NCBI GenBank assembly: GCA_002375495.1
Contig: DFLU01000010.1
Coordinates: 128,569 to 192,568, forward strand
Origin: Flavobacteriaceae bacterium UBA3611
GTDB taxonomy: Bacteria; Bacteroidota; Bacteroidia; Flavobacteriales; Flavobacteriaceae
Direction: 5' to 3'
DNA length: 64,000 nt
In this document: piece by piece, positions 50,856 through 59,630 of the stretch
How the letters are laid out: each line of letters starts with the position of its first letter
Numbering within the stretch: position 1 is the first letter of the stretch
Notes under the pieces: generated by a model
Databases searched by the model: none
What the model was told of the DNA's origin: nothing
What the model saw: only the letters and a program-made list of their open reading frames with translations
Translations under genes and position numbers: made by a program

Positions 50856-51128
50856 TTAGTTTACAGCACTCGATAGGTCAGATCCAGCTTTGAACTTCAC
50901 TACGTTCTTAGCAGCAATCTTGATAGTTTTTCCGGTTTGTGGGTTTCTTCCTTCTCTAGCCGCTCTACGAGAAACTGACCAAGATCCGAATCCTACTAGA
51001 GAAACACGGTTTCCTTTTTTAAGTGATTTTTCAACATTTCCTAAAAAAGACTCTAATGCTTTTTTTGCTGCTGCTTTTGTAATTCCGGCATCTGCTGCCA
51101 TTCCATCGATTAAATCTGATTTGTTCAT
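50856..51128 (-). CDS. hup: HU family DNA-binding protein
   Basis: 90 residues, HU length. MNKSDLIDGMAADAGITKAAAKKALESFL, then GSWSVSRRAAREGRNPQTGKTIKIAAKNVVKFKAGSDL, the beta arm with RNPQTGKTI. It bends and compacts DNA as a dimer in the nucleoid. The minus-strand promoter TAAATTTG at 51179-51186 leaves a leader of about 50 bases; a terminator follows. Confidence 0.96.
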   Translation of the reverse strand: MNKSDLIDGMAADAGITKAAAKKALESFLGNVEKSLKKGNRVSLVGFGSWSVSRRAAREGRNPQTGKTIKIAAKNVVKFKAGSDLSSAVN

Positions 51129-51178
51129 AGTTTACTTATTAAATTAAATTGTCGGTTAAACTTTTATTAATGTCTCTA

Positions 51179-51186
51179 CAAATTTA
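51179..51186 (-). promoter_or_regulatory. Promoter -7 element for hup
   Basis: Plus strand CAAATTTA reads TAAATTTG on the minus strand. CTTG, a variant of TTTG, is 20 bases further upstream. Confidence 0.6.
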
Positions 51187-51312
51187 ATCGGATTATCGGT
51201 TCACGCAAGGAATGGCGCGGTAAATAGGCGTTTTTGTTGATAACTTCGACGGTTTGTTGATAACCAAACACTATTTTTAGCCATTTTTTACAAATTGAGC
51301 AACCACGCGGGG

Positions 51313-52260
51313 TTACGTGAGTTTTGCATCGGTATCGAATGAAAAACCGTTCAAAAGGGAGGCGGCGTCCATTTTTCGCTTTCCTGGAAGTTGCAATTCT
51401 TTAATATTAAGGTAGCCATCTTTGCAGCTAACCCGTATGCTTTTTTTTGAGGTCGTAACGGTGCCTATTTCAGAAGAAGTTTCGGTCTCCTCGAATGTTG
51501 TTTTGTATATTTTTATCTTTTGCAGTTCTCCTTCATTGTTTAAATAACACCAAGCTACAGGATAAGGAGACAACCCCCGAACCAATGCGTCAATGACTGC
51601 TACGGGTTGCGACCAATCTATTTTTGTATTCTCGTTTGTAAGTTTGGGTGCTCCTTTAAAAGTACGATCCTTTGGTTGTGCTTTTGTCTCAATAGTGCCA
51701 TCTTCAATGGCCTGTACTGTATTCAACACTAATTGGGCGCCCGTTTTCATTAAAATGTCGTGTAAGCTACCAACAGTTTCTCTACTCGTAATAGGTACTT
51801 CTTCGGAAAGGATAATCTCTCCGGTATCAATCTTTTCATCTATAAAAAAGGTGGTCACCCCAGTTTTGGCTTCTCGATTAATGATGGCCCAATTTATAGG
51901 TGCGGCCCCTCGGTATTCGGGCAATAAGGAAGCGTGTAGATTAAAGGTGCCGAATTCTGGAAGCTGCCAAACTACTTTTGGGAGCATCCTAAACGCCACT
52001 ACAATTTGGAGGTTGGCGTTATACGACTTTAATTGTTCGATAAAACCTTCATCTTTTAAATTGGTAGGTTGCAACACTGGGATATCCTGCTCGGTAGCGT
52101 ATTCCTTTACCGCCGAAGGGCGCAATTTCCTGCCTCTACCCGCAGGTCTGTCGGGAGCCGTTATCACAGCTACCACATTTTTATTCTGTTGTACCAGTTC
52201 TTTTAAAACCCCAACGGCAAAGTCGGGTGTGCCCATAAATAAGATGCGAAGGTCTTTCAA
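51313..52260 (-). CDS. fmt: Methionyl-tRNA formyltransferase
   Basis: 315 residues. It formylates initiator Met-tRNA with 10-formyl-THF. RILFMGTPDFAVGVLKEL is the N-terminal motif; NLHASLLPEYRGAAPINWAIINREAKTGVTTFFIDEKIDTG is the cofactor and catalytic region. The C-terminal domain has a typical OB-like fold. It starts seven bases after the recQ stop on the same strand, so the two are probably co-transcribed. Confidence 0.96.
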   Translation of the reverse strand: MKDLRILFMGTPDFAVGVLKELVQQNKNVVAVITAPDRPAGRGRKLRPSAVKEYATEQDIPVLQPTNLKDEGFIEQLKSYNANLQIVVAFRMLPKVVWQLPEFGTFNLHASLLPEYRGAAPINWAIINREAKTGVTTFFIDEKIDTGEIILSEEVPITSRETVGSLHDILMKTGAQLVLNTVQAIEDGTIETKAQPKDRTFKGAPKLTNENTKIDWSQPVAVIDALVRGLSPYPVAWCYLNNEGELQKIKIYKTTFEETETSSEIGTVTTSKKSIRVSCKDGYLNIKELQLPGKRKMDAASLLNGFSFDTDAKLT

Positions 52261-52267
52261 ATTTATT

Positions 52268-54166
52268 TTATTTTAAGTGAAATCGATTCCTGATGTCCAA
52301 CTGAATGCTTCCTTGGTCGAGCAACAATCGTAAAACCGAAACGATATCTGTTTCAGCAAAAATAAGTTTTTCTGAAAGTTCCCGTGACGTTTGCGGACCT
52401 TCTTCTAGTTGAATTTTTATTTTTTCTGAAATTACCTTTTTTTCCTTTGCAGAAATAGTCCCTTTTGATTTTGTACAAACCGAACACATTCCACAAGCTG
52501 TGGTATTTTCTTCCCCAAAGTATTGAAGCAGTTGTTTGCTTCTGCAATCGGTCTCGTTGGTGATGTAGTGCAATACCGCTTCAACTTGGGCACTTTTTTT
52601 CTGTTTTTGAAGAGAGATTTCTTTCGCTAACGGATTGATTGTACGCTCATCTTCTCGTGGCACCATAAACGTAAGTACAGCATCAGTAGTCTGTAATTGC
52701 AACTCGATGAGTTCGTCTCGCTCCATCTGTTTTAACACGTCAATAATCGTTGGGATTGATTGCCCAGACTTTGTTGCAACCAACTGAAGATTTACTGTGG
52801 CTGCTGTTTCAAAAATACCTCCGTACAACCGTAAAATGGTCTTACCGATGACCGATGCTCGCATGTCGTTTTTAAAATACGCTAAGACTACCTCTGATGT
52901 TGTTTTGAAATGAACGGTCGATTTCCTACCAAAAGTTTTTGACAGTTGAAGCACCCCGAGCCTGTCTAATACCTGTATGCTATTAAATGCAAGTAGCGAA
53001 TTGAGCTCATAGGTATGGCAAAAATCTCCGAAGCTAAACGGATGCGTGCTAAACGCTCCTTCACCATAAGGTATCTGAAAATAACTATTCAACTTTTTGT
53101 AGGCAAATTTTACGTCTTTGACCGTAGGGTAGGAGTCTACAAACTGCGATTGTACCACTTGCTTGTCATGGTCGCTCCAAATAATAACCGCTTTCGCTAT
53201 TTCACTATCGCGTCCGGCGCGACCTGCCTCCTGAAAGTAAGCCTCTAAGCTATCTGGCAATTGCATATGGGCTACTACTCGAACATCGGGCTGGTCGATA
53301 CCCATCCCGAAGGCGTTGGTCGCTACTATCGTTGGGGCTGTTCCTTGTTGCCAAGCCTGCATTTTTGCCGCTTTCTCTTCAGGTGAGAGTCCGCCATGAT
53401 AAAACGTACTCGCAATGCCTAGTGTATTGAGTTGGTTGCTGATTTCAACACACATTTTTCTGCTGCGCACATACACAATGGCTTTCCCTGAAAGGTTTTT
53501 TAGCAACTGTTCTAAACGATACAGTTTGTCTTCTTCTTTCAGCACATGGTAACTCAGGTTGTCACGCGCAAAAGAAGCACGGTGAATATCGGGCAATTCT
53601 AGTTTTAACTCTTGAATAGTATCTGTGAGCACCTCGTCTGTGGCTGTAGCGGTAAGCGCAATCATGGGCACGAGCGGGTGCATCTCTCTTAAGAGTGAAA
53701 TGTTTTTATACGCAGGTCTAAAGTCGTTTCCCCATTGCGAAATACAATGTGCCTCATCGATAGCAATTAAATTAACAGGCATTAATTTTATAGCATTCTG
53801 CACTACTTCTTGTTGTAACCGTTCTGGTGATAGGTATAAAAATTTATAATTTCCGAAGCGGGCATTGTCTAGAACTGTTTGCAAATCCTGAAACGAAATC
53901 CCACCAGAGAGTTGCAAAGCTTTTATTCCTTTGCTCTTTAAGTTGCGTACTTGGTCTGCCATAAGCGCCACTAAGGGAGAAATAACAATGCAGATACCTT
54001 CGGTTGCTAATGCAGGGACTTGAAAACAAACCGATTTGCCACCGCTGGTTGGCAGTAGTGCTACGGTGTCTTTTCCCTGCAACACCGAATTGATGATCTC
54101 TTCCTGCAGTGGCCGAAAGCTGTTGAAACCCCAATAGGTCTCTAGTATGTTTGCGGGACTTTTCAA
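52268..54166 (-). CDS. recQ: ATP-dependent DNA helicase RecQ
   Basis: 632 residues. 3'-5' helicase in recombination and repair. Walker A is TSGGKSVCF, the DEAH box is IDEAHCISQWGNDFRPAY, and motif VI ends in QEAGRAGRD. Zinc cysteines of the RecQ-C region are in CRSKQLLQYFG...CGMCSVC. A winged-helix domain follows. I see no clear HRDC domain at the end. The ATG overlaps the stop of the P-loop gene (54163-54166). Confidence 0.93.
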   Translation of the reverse strand: MKSPANILETYWGFNSFRPLQEEIINSVLQGKDTVALLPTSGGKSVCFQVPALATEGICIVISPLVALMADQVRNLKSKGIKALQLSGGISFQDLQTVLDNARFGNYKFLYLSPERLQQEVVQNAIKLMPVNLIAIDEAHCISQWGNDFRPAYKNISLLREMHPLVPMIALTATATDEVLTDTIQELKLELPDIHRASFARDNLSYHVLKEEDKLYRLEQLLKNLSGKAIVYVRSRKMCVEISNQLNTLGIASTFYHGGLSPEEKAAKMQAWQQGTAPTIVATNAFGMGIDQPDVRVVAHMQLPDSLEAYFQEAGRAGRDSEIAKAVIIWSDHDKQVVQSQFVDSYPTVKDVKFAYKKLNSYFQIPYGEGAFSTHPFSFGDFCHTYELNSLLAFNSIQVLDRLGVLQLSKTFGRKSTVHFKTTSEVVLAYFKNDMRASVIGKTILRLYGGIFETAATVNLQLVATKSGQSIPTIIDVLKQMERDELIELQLQTTDAVLTFMVPREDERTINPLAKEISLQKQKKSAQVEAVLHYITNETDCRSKQLLQYFGEENTTACGMCSVCTKSKGTISAKEKKVISEKIKIQLEEGPQTSRELSEKLIFAETDIVSVLRLLLDQGSIQLDIRNRFHLK

Positions 54167-54723
54167 AGAGGAGTTTTCAGGGTTGTTTCTATAAACGTGA
54201 TACGTTCACCAACTGGGCCTTTGGGGACTTCAATAGGAGCATAGCCAAAAGACTCGTACCCTTTTTTTAAGAATGAATACAAAACAGTTGCAATTTCAAA
54301 ACTCTCATAACGTTCATTGTCTTGCACATAGATTTCTTCCCACGGTGGTAGTAGAAATACATGGTCATATTTGTGCGTTTGGCAGGTGTCTGAAAAATGT
54401 TCAGGATATTCGGTACCTAAGTAATCCATATAAATAGGTACATCGGGAAGGCCGCGATCGTAAAAGAGAAAATTTCCGAAGAAATTGCGCGCATCGTGAA
54501 ATTGTTGCAACCTACCTTCTAACAACTTTTGGCTAAAAAGAATCGGGTCTGTAAGAAAGAGCTGGTCGATTCCCTCTTTTTGTGCTTGCAGCGTAACGGC
54601 TCTGGAAATTTCGTGCATACAGTTATGCCCTTTCTGCTCAAGTTCGGTTATAAGAGTGCTTTTTCCTGTTCCAGGACCACCAATAATGACAATTCTTTTC
54701 GGGATATTAGAAGATGTTGGCAT
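54163..54723 (-). CDS. P-loop ATPase/kinase-like protein (AAA_28 type)
   Basis: 186 residues. P-loop GGPGTGKS (15-22), Walker B-like YDRGLPDVPIY, where Asp-Arg resembles the DRG motif of nucleoside and NadR-type kinases, and lid residues further on. No signal or membrane segments. It probably phosphorylates a small molecule or nucleoside; the substrate is unknown. It is upstream of recQ and fmt in the same minus-strand run, with four bases of overlap with recQ. Confidence 0.75.
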   Translation of the reverse strand: MPTSSNIPKRIVIIGGPGTGKSTLITELEQKGHNCMHEISRAVTLQAQKEGIDQLFLTDPILFSQKLLEGRLQQFHDARNFFGNFLFYDRGLPDVPIYMDYLGTEYPEHFSDTCQTHKYDHVFLLPPWEEIYVQDNERYESFEIATVLYSFLKKGYESFGYAPIEVPKGPVGERITFIETTLKTPL

Positions 54724-54762
54724 TTTAAATGAAATTAAAATAATCTGATAAGCTCATTAGTC

Positions 54763-54808
54763 TTCGACTGCGCTCAGACTGACAATTCGACTGCGCTCAG
54801 ACTGACAA
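54763..54808. repeat. Two-copy 23-bp REP-like repeat
   Basis: TTCGACTGCGCTCAGACTGACAA occurs twice in direct repeat (54763-54785 and 54786-54808). This type of sequence (CTTCGACTGCGCTCAGACTGACA) is common as a dispersed repeat in Bacteroidota genomes. It lies in the divergent gap between the P-loop gene and the DUF493 gene. Confidence 0.85.
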
Positions 54809-54875
54809 TTTATAATTATTGTACTATAAGATTCAAAAGTACAAAGACCGCTTTAATTAGTTGATACGAGAACCG

Positions 54876-54883
54876 TATCTTTG
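54876..54883 (+). promoter_or_regulatory. Promoter -7 element of the DUF493 gene
   Basis: TATCTTTG followed by C matches TAnnTTTG; TTTA is about 20 bases further upstream. It lies within a longer open frame, supporting the ATG at 54900 as the true start. Confidence 0.6.
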
Positions 54884-54899
54884 CACAAAACGAAAGTTT

Positions 54900-55190
54900 A
54901 TGGCTACCGATAAGCAAAAAGAAGAATTTTATGCGAGATTAAAAGAACAATTAGAAGGGGACACCGATTGGCCCTCACCGTACCTTTATAAGTTTATTGT
55001 ACCTGCAAGTAACGAAAAAATAGCAGAGATAGAAGCAATTTTTGATGGCACCGATGCACTCATTCAAACTCGAGATTCTTCAAAAGGGACATACACCAGT
55101 GTTTCGATAAAAGTGACGATGGATTCGCCCGATGCTGTGATAGCGAAATATTTGCAAGTTTCGGCTGTGGAAGGCGTGATTTCACTATAA
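54900..55190 (+). CDS. DUF493 family protein
   Basis: 96 residues. DUF493/YbeD-type small protein: PSPYLYKFIVPASNEKIAEIEAIF, then TRDSSKGTYTSVSIKVTMDSPDAVIAKYLQVSAVEGVISL. It has a ferredoxin-like regulatory fold of unknown role. An open frame begins 13 codons earlier (54861), but the promoter is inside that stretch. It is followed on the same strand by the DUF4290 and murA genes. Confidence 0.86.
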   Translation: MATDKQKEEFYARLKEQLEGDTDWPSPYLYKFIVPASNEKIAEIEAIFDGTDALIQTRDSSKGTYTSVSIKVTMDSPDAVIAKYLQVSAVEGVISL

Positions 55191-55249
55191 TTTTAGTATT
55201 TTGCAAACGTTATTACTTCAACTAGAAGACATTTCCTAAACACATTATT

Positions 55250-55897
55250 TTGATAGAAGCTATAGAATACAATACGGAGCGTCCGCACCTTATCATTCCT
55301 GAATACGGTAGGCATATCCAAAAAATGGTAGACCAGGCCGTGGCCGAGGAAGACCCAGAAAAACGAAACAAGCAAGCGAAAAGCATCATTGCGGTAATGG
55401 GAAATTTAAATCCGCACCTGCGCGATGTCCCAGATTTCCAACACAAGCTATGGGATCAGTTGTTTATCATTTCAGATTTTAAACTGGATGTAGATTCGCC
55501 TTATGAAAAACCAACTCCGGAAGAATTATACGCGCCTCCTGGCCCGTTAGCCTATCCGCAAAATCACCCAAAATACCGTTTCTACGGCAACAACATCAAA
55601 CGAATGATCGATGTTGCCAACAGTTGGGAAGATGGTGATAAAAAAGATGGTCTGATCCTTACCATCGCAAACCACATGAAAAAGTGCTTTTTGAACTGGA
55701 ACAAAGACACCGTTGAAGACGATGTGATCTTTAACCATTTATTCGAGCTCTCAGGTGGTAAAATAAACCTCAAAAACAGTGATGAAGACCTGCGCGATGC
55801 ACAAAAGTTGATGAAGACGAAAAAGCGCTTCAGTAGCAATAATTCGGGTGGTAAAAAGAACCAAAAGAATAACAATCGCGGTCGCAAGCGTTACTAA
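55250..55897 (+). CDS. DUF4290 family protein
   Basis: 215 residues, Bacteroidota-specific. IEYNTERPHLIIPEYGRHIQKMVDQAVAEEDPEKRNKQAKSIIAVMGNLNPHLRDVPDFQHKLWDQLFIISDFKLDVDSPYE is the conserved part; the tail (185-215) is very basic and Asn/Lys/Gly-rich (NNSGGKKNQKNNNRGRKRY), suggesting nucleic-acid contact. The start is TTG. It lies upstream of murA with 16 bases between; the gene pair is common in flavobacteria, to my knowledge. Function unknown. Confidence 0.82.
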   Translation: MIEAIEYNTERPHLIIPEYGRHIQKMVDQAVAEEDPEKRNKQAKSIIAVMGNLNPHLRDVPDFQHKLWDQLFIISDFKLDVDSPYEKPTPEELYAPPGPLAYPQNHPKYRFYGNNIKRMIDVANSWEDGDKKDGLILTIANHMKKCFLNWNKDTVEDDVIFNHLFELSGGKINLKNSDEDLRDAQKLMKTKKRFSSNNSGGKKNQKNNNRGRKRY

Positions 55898-55913
55898 TCT
55901 CCTCTATTAAACT

Positions 55914-57227
55914 ATGGGAACTTTCCAAATTGAAGGCGGTCACAAACTAAAAGGTGAAATCCGTCCGCAAGGTGCTAAAAATGAAGCCTTGCAAATTCTC
56001 TGTGCCGTATTGGCAACTCCTGAAGAAGTAATTATTGAGAACATTCCAGACATACGGGATGTAAATAAGCTCATTGAAATTTTAGGAAATCTAGGCGTAA
56101 AGATTAAAAAATTAGAAAAAGGTACCTATTCATTTACAGCAGATGAAGTAAACCTCGATTATCTCGAATCTGAACTTTTCAAAAAAGAAGGAAGTTCGTT
56201 GCGGGGTTCAATTATGATTGTAGGTGCTTTATTAGGTCGCTTCGGAAAGGGATATATCCCCAGACCTGGAGGCGATAAAATTGGGCGTCGAAGATTAGAT
56301 ACCCACTTTGAAGGTTTTATTAAACTCGGAGCGAAATTCCGTTACAACAGAGAAGAACGTTTTTATGGTGTTGAAGCACCGAACGGGCTCACGGGTTGTG
56401 ATATGTTATTAGACCAAGCCTCGGTTACTGGTACAGCAAACATTGTGCTAGCAGCGGTTATGGCGAAAGGTGTTACTACAATTTACAATGCCGCTTGTGA
56501 ACCTTATTTGCAACAACTTTGCAAAATGCTGAACAGCATGGGCGCAAAAATCACGGGCGTAGGCTCTAACTTATTAACTATTGAAGGAGTAAAAGAGTTG
56601 GGAGGTTGTACACACCGTATCCTTCCTGACATGATCGAGATTGGGAGTTGGATTGGCCTCGCGGCAATGACCAAAAGTGAAATTACAATTAAAGATGTAA
56701 GTTGGAAAGACTTAGGGCTAATTCCTGATACATTCCGGAAATTAGGGATAACCTTAGAAAAAAGAGGAGACGATATTTACATTCCTTCGCATGTTGATGG
56801 ATATGAAATTCAGGGATATATCGACGGATCAACACTAACAGTAGCAGATGCGCCTTGGCCAGGTTTTACACCCGACTTGCTGAGTATTGTGCTGGTGGTT
56901 TGTACGCAAGCCAAAGGAAATGTGCTCATTCACCAAAAAATGTTCGAAAGCCGTCTGTTCTTTGTAGACAAGCTAATCGACATGGGGGCACGCATCATCT
57001 TGTGCGATCCACACCGCGCTACGGTGATGGGGCACGATTTTAAGTCGCAGTTAAAAGCGACCACTATGGTATCTCCCGACATTCGCGCGGGGATTTCGTT
57101 GCTCATCGCGGCACTTTCTGCCAAAGGAACCAGTGTGATTCACAATATTGAACAAATAGACCGTGGTTACGAAAATATTGATGAGCGCCTACAGGCGATT
57201 GGTGCAAAAATTGTGCGCATCGAATAG
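55914..57227 (+). CDS. murA: UDP-N-acetylglucosamine 1-carboxyvinyltransferase, Asp-type
   Basis: 437 residues. First committed step of peptidoglycan synthesis: enolpyruvyl transfer from PEP to UDP-GlcNAc. GAKNEALQ (K22, N23) is the substrate loop; LRGSIMIVGALLGRFGKGYIPRPGGDKIGRRRLDTHFEGFIKLGA is the active-site loop, with D121 where most enzymes have the catalytic Cys (GGCxIG). The C-terminal RIE and ENIDERL segments are typical. A terminator follows. Asp in this position makes the enzyme insensitive to fosfomycin in other bacteria. Confidence 0.95.
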   Translation: MGTFQIEGGHKLKGEIRPQGAKNEALQILCAVLATPEEVIIENIPDIRDVNKLIEILGNLGVKIKKLEKGTYSFTADEVNLDYLESELFKKEGSSLRGSIMIVGALLGRFGKGYIPRPGGDKIGRRRLDTHFEGFIKLGAKFRYNREERFYGVEAPNGLTGCDMLLDQASVTGTANIVLAAVMAKGVTTIYNAACEPYLQQLCKMLNSMGAKITGVGSNLLTIEGVKELGGCTHRILPDMIEIGSWIGLAAMTKSEITIKDVSWKDLGLIPDTFRKLGITLEKRGDDIYIPSHVDGYEIQGYIDGSTLTVADAPWPGFTPDLLSIVLVVCTQAKGNVLIHQKMFESRLFFVDKLIDMGARIILCDPHRATVMGHDFKSQLKATTMVSPDIRAGISLLIAALSAKGTSVIHNIEQIDRGYENIDERLQAIGAKIVRIE

Positions 57228-57253
57228 CGTTCGACCATTTTAAAAAAAGGAAT

Positions 57254-57289
57254 AAAAAAAGCGTCTGATAGAAATATCAGACGCTTTTT
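57254..57289. terminator. Terminator between murA and the coiled-coil gene
   Basis: AAAAAAAGCGTCTGATA and TATCAGACGCTTTTT form a long perfect stem with loop GAAA. It is A-rich on one side and T-rich on the other, so it can serve both convergent genes. Confidence 0.93.
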
Positions 57290-57308
57290 GATTTGTATAA
57301 CTGAAGGA

Positions 57309-57899
57309 TTATGCCTTTCGGCTCTTATTAATTTCGTCTTGTAGCTTTCTTCGAAGTTGCTGTTGTTCTTCTAATTTCTTCTGTCGGTGGGCTTCAAATT
57401 CAATTTCTATTTCGGCTAATTTCAGTTGTGCCTCTTTGGTCACGGCGTGGCTGTTTTTAAACTTTAACACAAAAAAGGCCAGTGCTAACACAAGTATGCC
57501 AATAATAGACCACATTACGGCGTTGTAGGTGCTTTTTTCAGTAAGTGTTCCTAAAAACTCAATGCCATTTTCTTTCTTTTGGCTAAGGGCCAAATCTTCT
57601 TTGGTTGCAGCTAAATCTTGGGAGAGTGACGCGATTTCGTTTTTCCGTTCATCTATTTCCGTATTTAAGGTACCAATAGTGCCTTCTAGACTTTTAATAG
57701 AATCGATTACATTAGCGCGAAGCTTGGCAATTTCTGTTTTTTTAATCACCTTATACTCTTCAAAACTATTCGATCCGTCTACAACATCAATAAATTGGTT
57801 TTCAATGGTATTAGGTTTGTTCTCGTTGGGGGTTTCCTGTGCAAATGCTGTTAATGTGCAGCATACCAGCGCAAGCAGGATGGGTGTTTTTTTCATCAT
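57309..57899 (-). CDS. Signal-peptide, coiled-coil and membrane protein of unknown function
   Basis: 196 residues from the chosen ATG (two tandem Met codons at 57899 and 57896; a longer frame of 14 codons exists). A signal peptide ends near FAQE. Residues about 50-115 form a coiled coil (IDSIKSLEGTIGTLNTEIDERKNEIASL...). A membrane helix follows (about 125-148, AVMWSIIGILVLALAFFVL). The tail is charged and helical (EIEFEAHRQKKLEEQQQLRRKLQDEI). Flavobacterial relatives are sometimes called tRNA (guanine-N1)-methyltransferase in error; there is no such domain. Confidence 0.72.
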   Translation of the reverse strand: MMKKTPILLALVCCTLTAFAQETPNENKPNTIENQFIDVVDGSNSFEEYKVIKKTEIAKLRANVIDSIKSLEGTIGTLNTEIDERKNEIASLSQDLAATKEDLALSQKKENGIEFLGTLTEKSTYNAVMWSIIGILVLALAFFVLKFKNSHAVTKEAQLKLAEIEIEFEAHRQKKLEEQQQLRRKLQDEINKSRKA

Positions 57900-57990
57900 A
57901 GTTGTTTTGTTGGGTTTGTTATGAAACAGATAACAACGCAAGATTAGAAAAATTGTGTTAAACTGCCCAAAACTACCCAGACATTACCAT

Positions 57991-58227
57991 TTATTTAACA
58001 AGCACCTTTTTGCTATTATAACAGAACGATAGCGCACCAGATGGGCATTTTTTTATCTGCTGAATTATTTTTTCTGTTTCGGCACCGTCTAAATCTATCC
58101 AAGGGATTACAGTTGTTCTAAACACTGCTGAAAGTCCTTTGGCACATGCTTCTGCATGAATGCATGTTTTTGGCTGGTACGTAACTGTAATTTCACCATT
58201 GGTGAATTCATTTTTGTAAGACTGCAT
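57991..58227 (-). CDS. (4Fe-4S) single-cluster ferredoxin-like protein (YjdI type)
   Basis: 78 residues. Fer4_19/YjdI pattern: YQPKTCIHAEACAKGLSAVF, then KKCPSGALSFCYN. The four Cys (TC.....AC, C-P and FCY) can hold one cluster. It would be cytoplasmic electron-transfer or sensing protein; its partner is not known here. In other bacteria similar proteins are often paired with YjdJ-type GNATs; here one such GNAT (5299-5598) lies far away. Confidence 0.82.
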   Translation of the reverse strand: MQSYKNEFTNGEITVTYQPKTCIHAEACAKGLSAVFRTTVIPWIDLDGAETEKIIQQIKKCPSGALSFCYNSKKVLVK

Positions 58228-58324
58228 AGGCTAAATTTTGGGGGCAAAAGCCATAATTACATCGATAAATATACCAAAATAATCGACAAAAAGCATTTTC
58301 AAGGAAAAATCTTACAATAAAATG

Positions 58325-59629
58325 TTAATTTATTGCAGATTTGTAGGTTTCTAAGGCACGTTCTCGGGCTTCTTTATGGTCTACCATAGGTTCAGGATAG
58401 GCATCGGTACCATATTCTTCCACCCATTCGTTGATATACGATTTGTTTTTATCGAATTTTTCAATTTGTGTCGTCGGATTGAATATTCTGAAATACGGCG
58501 CGGCATCTACACCACTTCCTGCAGCCCACTGCCAATTGCCCACATTGCTAGACAATTCATAATCGAGTAACTTTTCAGCAAAATAACTTTCTCCCCAACG
58601 CCAATCTATCAACAGATGTTTGCACAGAAAACTGGCTACCAGCATACGTACCCGATTGTGCATATATCCTGTTTCGTTTAATTGTCGCATCCCAGCGTCA
58701 ACCAACGGAAATCCGGTAGTACCAGTTTTCCATTTTTCAAATTCGTCTTCGTCGTTTCGCCACGGGACGCGATCATATTTTTTCCTGAAGGCTTGGTCTA
58801 TCGTTTTAGGGTAATGCCACAAAATTTGCATAAAAAACTCACGCCAGATCAATTCCTGCCAAAAGGTTTCGTTCTTTTCCGAAGTCGCTTTTTTTATCAT
58901 TTTACGCACGCTAACGGTGCCAAAACGCAGATAAGGACCTAATCTGGAAGTGCCCTCTTGGGCAGGAAAATTCCTAGTTTTTTCGTATTCCTGAATGGTA
59001 GTGGGAGTAACATCGTAGTCTGGAACGCGAATGTTAGAACGTGAAAAACCAATGTCTGAAAGCGATAAGTTTGGCAACCGGCTATGCTCGATAAGCTGGT
59101 CCATAAACTGCGAGGTATAGTAAATCTTGGGGTCACCATCACTTTTAAACTGTGCCTTCCACTTTTTCATATAGGGCGTATATACCACATACGGATCGCC
59201 GTCGTCTTTTACAATTTCATCTTTTTCATAAATAACTTGGTCTTTAAACGTATGGAAACCAATCTTTTTTTCTTTTAATATTTCTGAAATTTCCGCTTCG
59301 CGATTTTTTGCGTACGGCTCATAATCATGGTTGGTAATCACATGTTGCACCTCGAATTCGGAAAGTAACGTCTTAAAAACTGCTTTGGGCGTGCCGTGGT
59401 ACATCGCCAAACTACTGCCATGTTCCTGTAATTCAGAACGCATTTGCTGTAACGTATCATAAATAAAAGTAACGCGTGCATCGTCTTTGGGCAATTCGTC
59501 TAAAATATTGGTGTCGAATATAAATATGGGCAACACAGGGTATTTCCCATGAAGCGCCTTGTAAAAACCTACGTTATCGTCTAAACGTAAATCTCTTCGA
59601 AACCAAAATACGTTTACTTTTCCTGCCAT
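58325..59629 (-). CDS. phrB: Cryptochrome/deoxyribodipyrimidine photolyase
   Basis: 434 residues. Light-driven repair of UV-induced cyclobutane pyrimidine dimers, or a cryptochrome. NVFWFRRDLRLDDNVGF opens the antenna-chromophore domain; the FAD-binding helical domain has TSRLGPYLRFGTVSVR, TGFPLVDAGMRQLNETGYMHNRVRMLVASFL and ELSSNVGNWQWAAGSGVDAAPYFRIFNP. Length fits class-I CPD photolyases. It is the last gene of a SRPBCC-SDR-photolyase run on the minus strand, one base from the SDR gene. Confidence 0.94.
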   Translation of the reverse strand: MAGKVNVFWFRRDLRLDDNVGFYKALHGKYPVLPIFIFDTNILDELPKDDARVTFIYDTLQQMRSELQEHGSSLAMYHGTPKAVFKTLLSEFEVQHVITNHDYEPYAKNREAEISEILKEKKIGFHTFKDQVIYEKDEIVKDDGDPYVVYTPYMKKWKAQFKSDGDPKIYYTSQFMDQLIEHSRLPNLSLSDIGFSRSNIRVPDYDVTPTTIQEYEKTRNFPAQEGTSRLGPYLRFGTVSVRKMIKKATSEKNETFWQELIWREFFMQILWHYPKTIDQAFRKKYDRVPWRNDEDEFEKWKTGTTGFPLVDAGMRQLNETGYMHNRVRMLVASFLCKHLLIDWRWGESYFAEKLLDYELSSNVGNWQWAAGSGVDAAPYFRIFNPTTQIEKFDKNKSYINEWVEEYGTDAYPEPMVDHKEARERALETYKSAIN

Positions 59630-59630
59630 G

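Noticed and set aside
57309..57899. tRNA (guanine-N1)-methyltransferase
   Set aside because: The protein has a signal peptide, coiled coil and one membrane helix and no methyltransferase motif.
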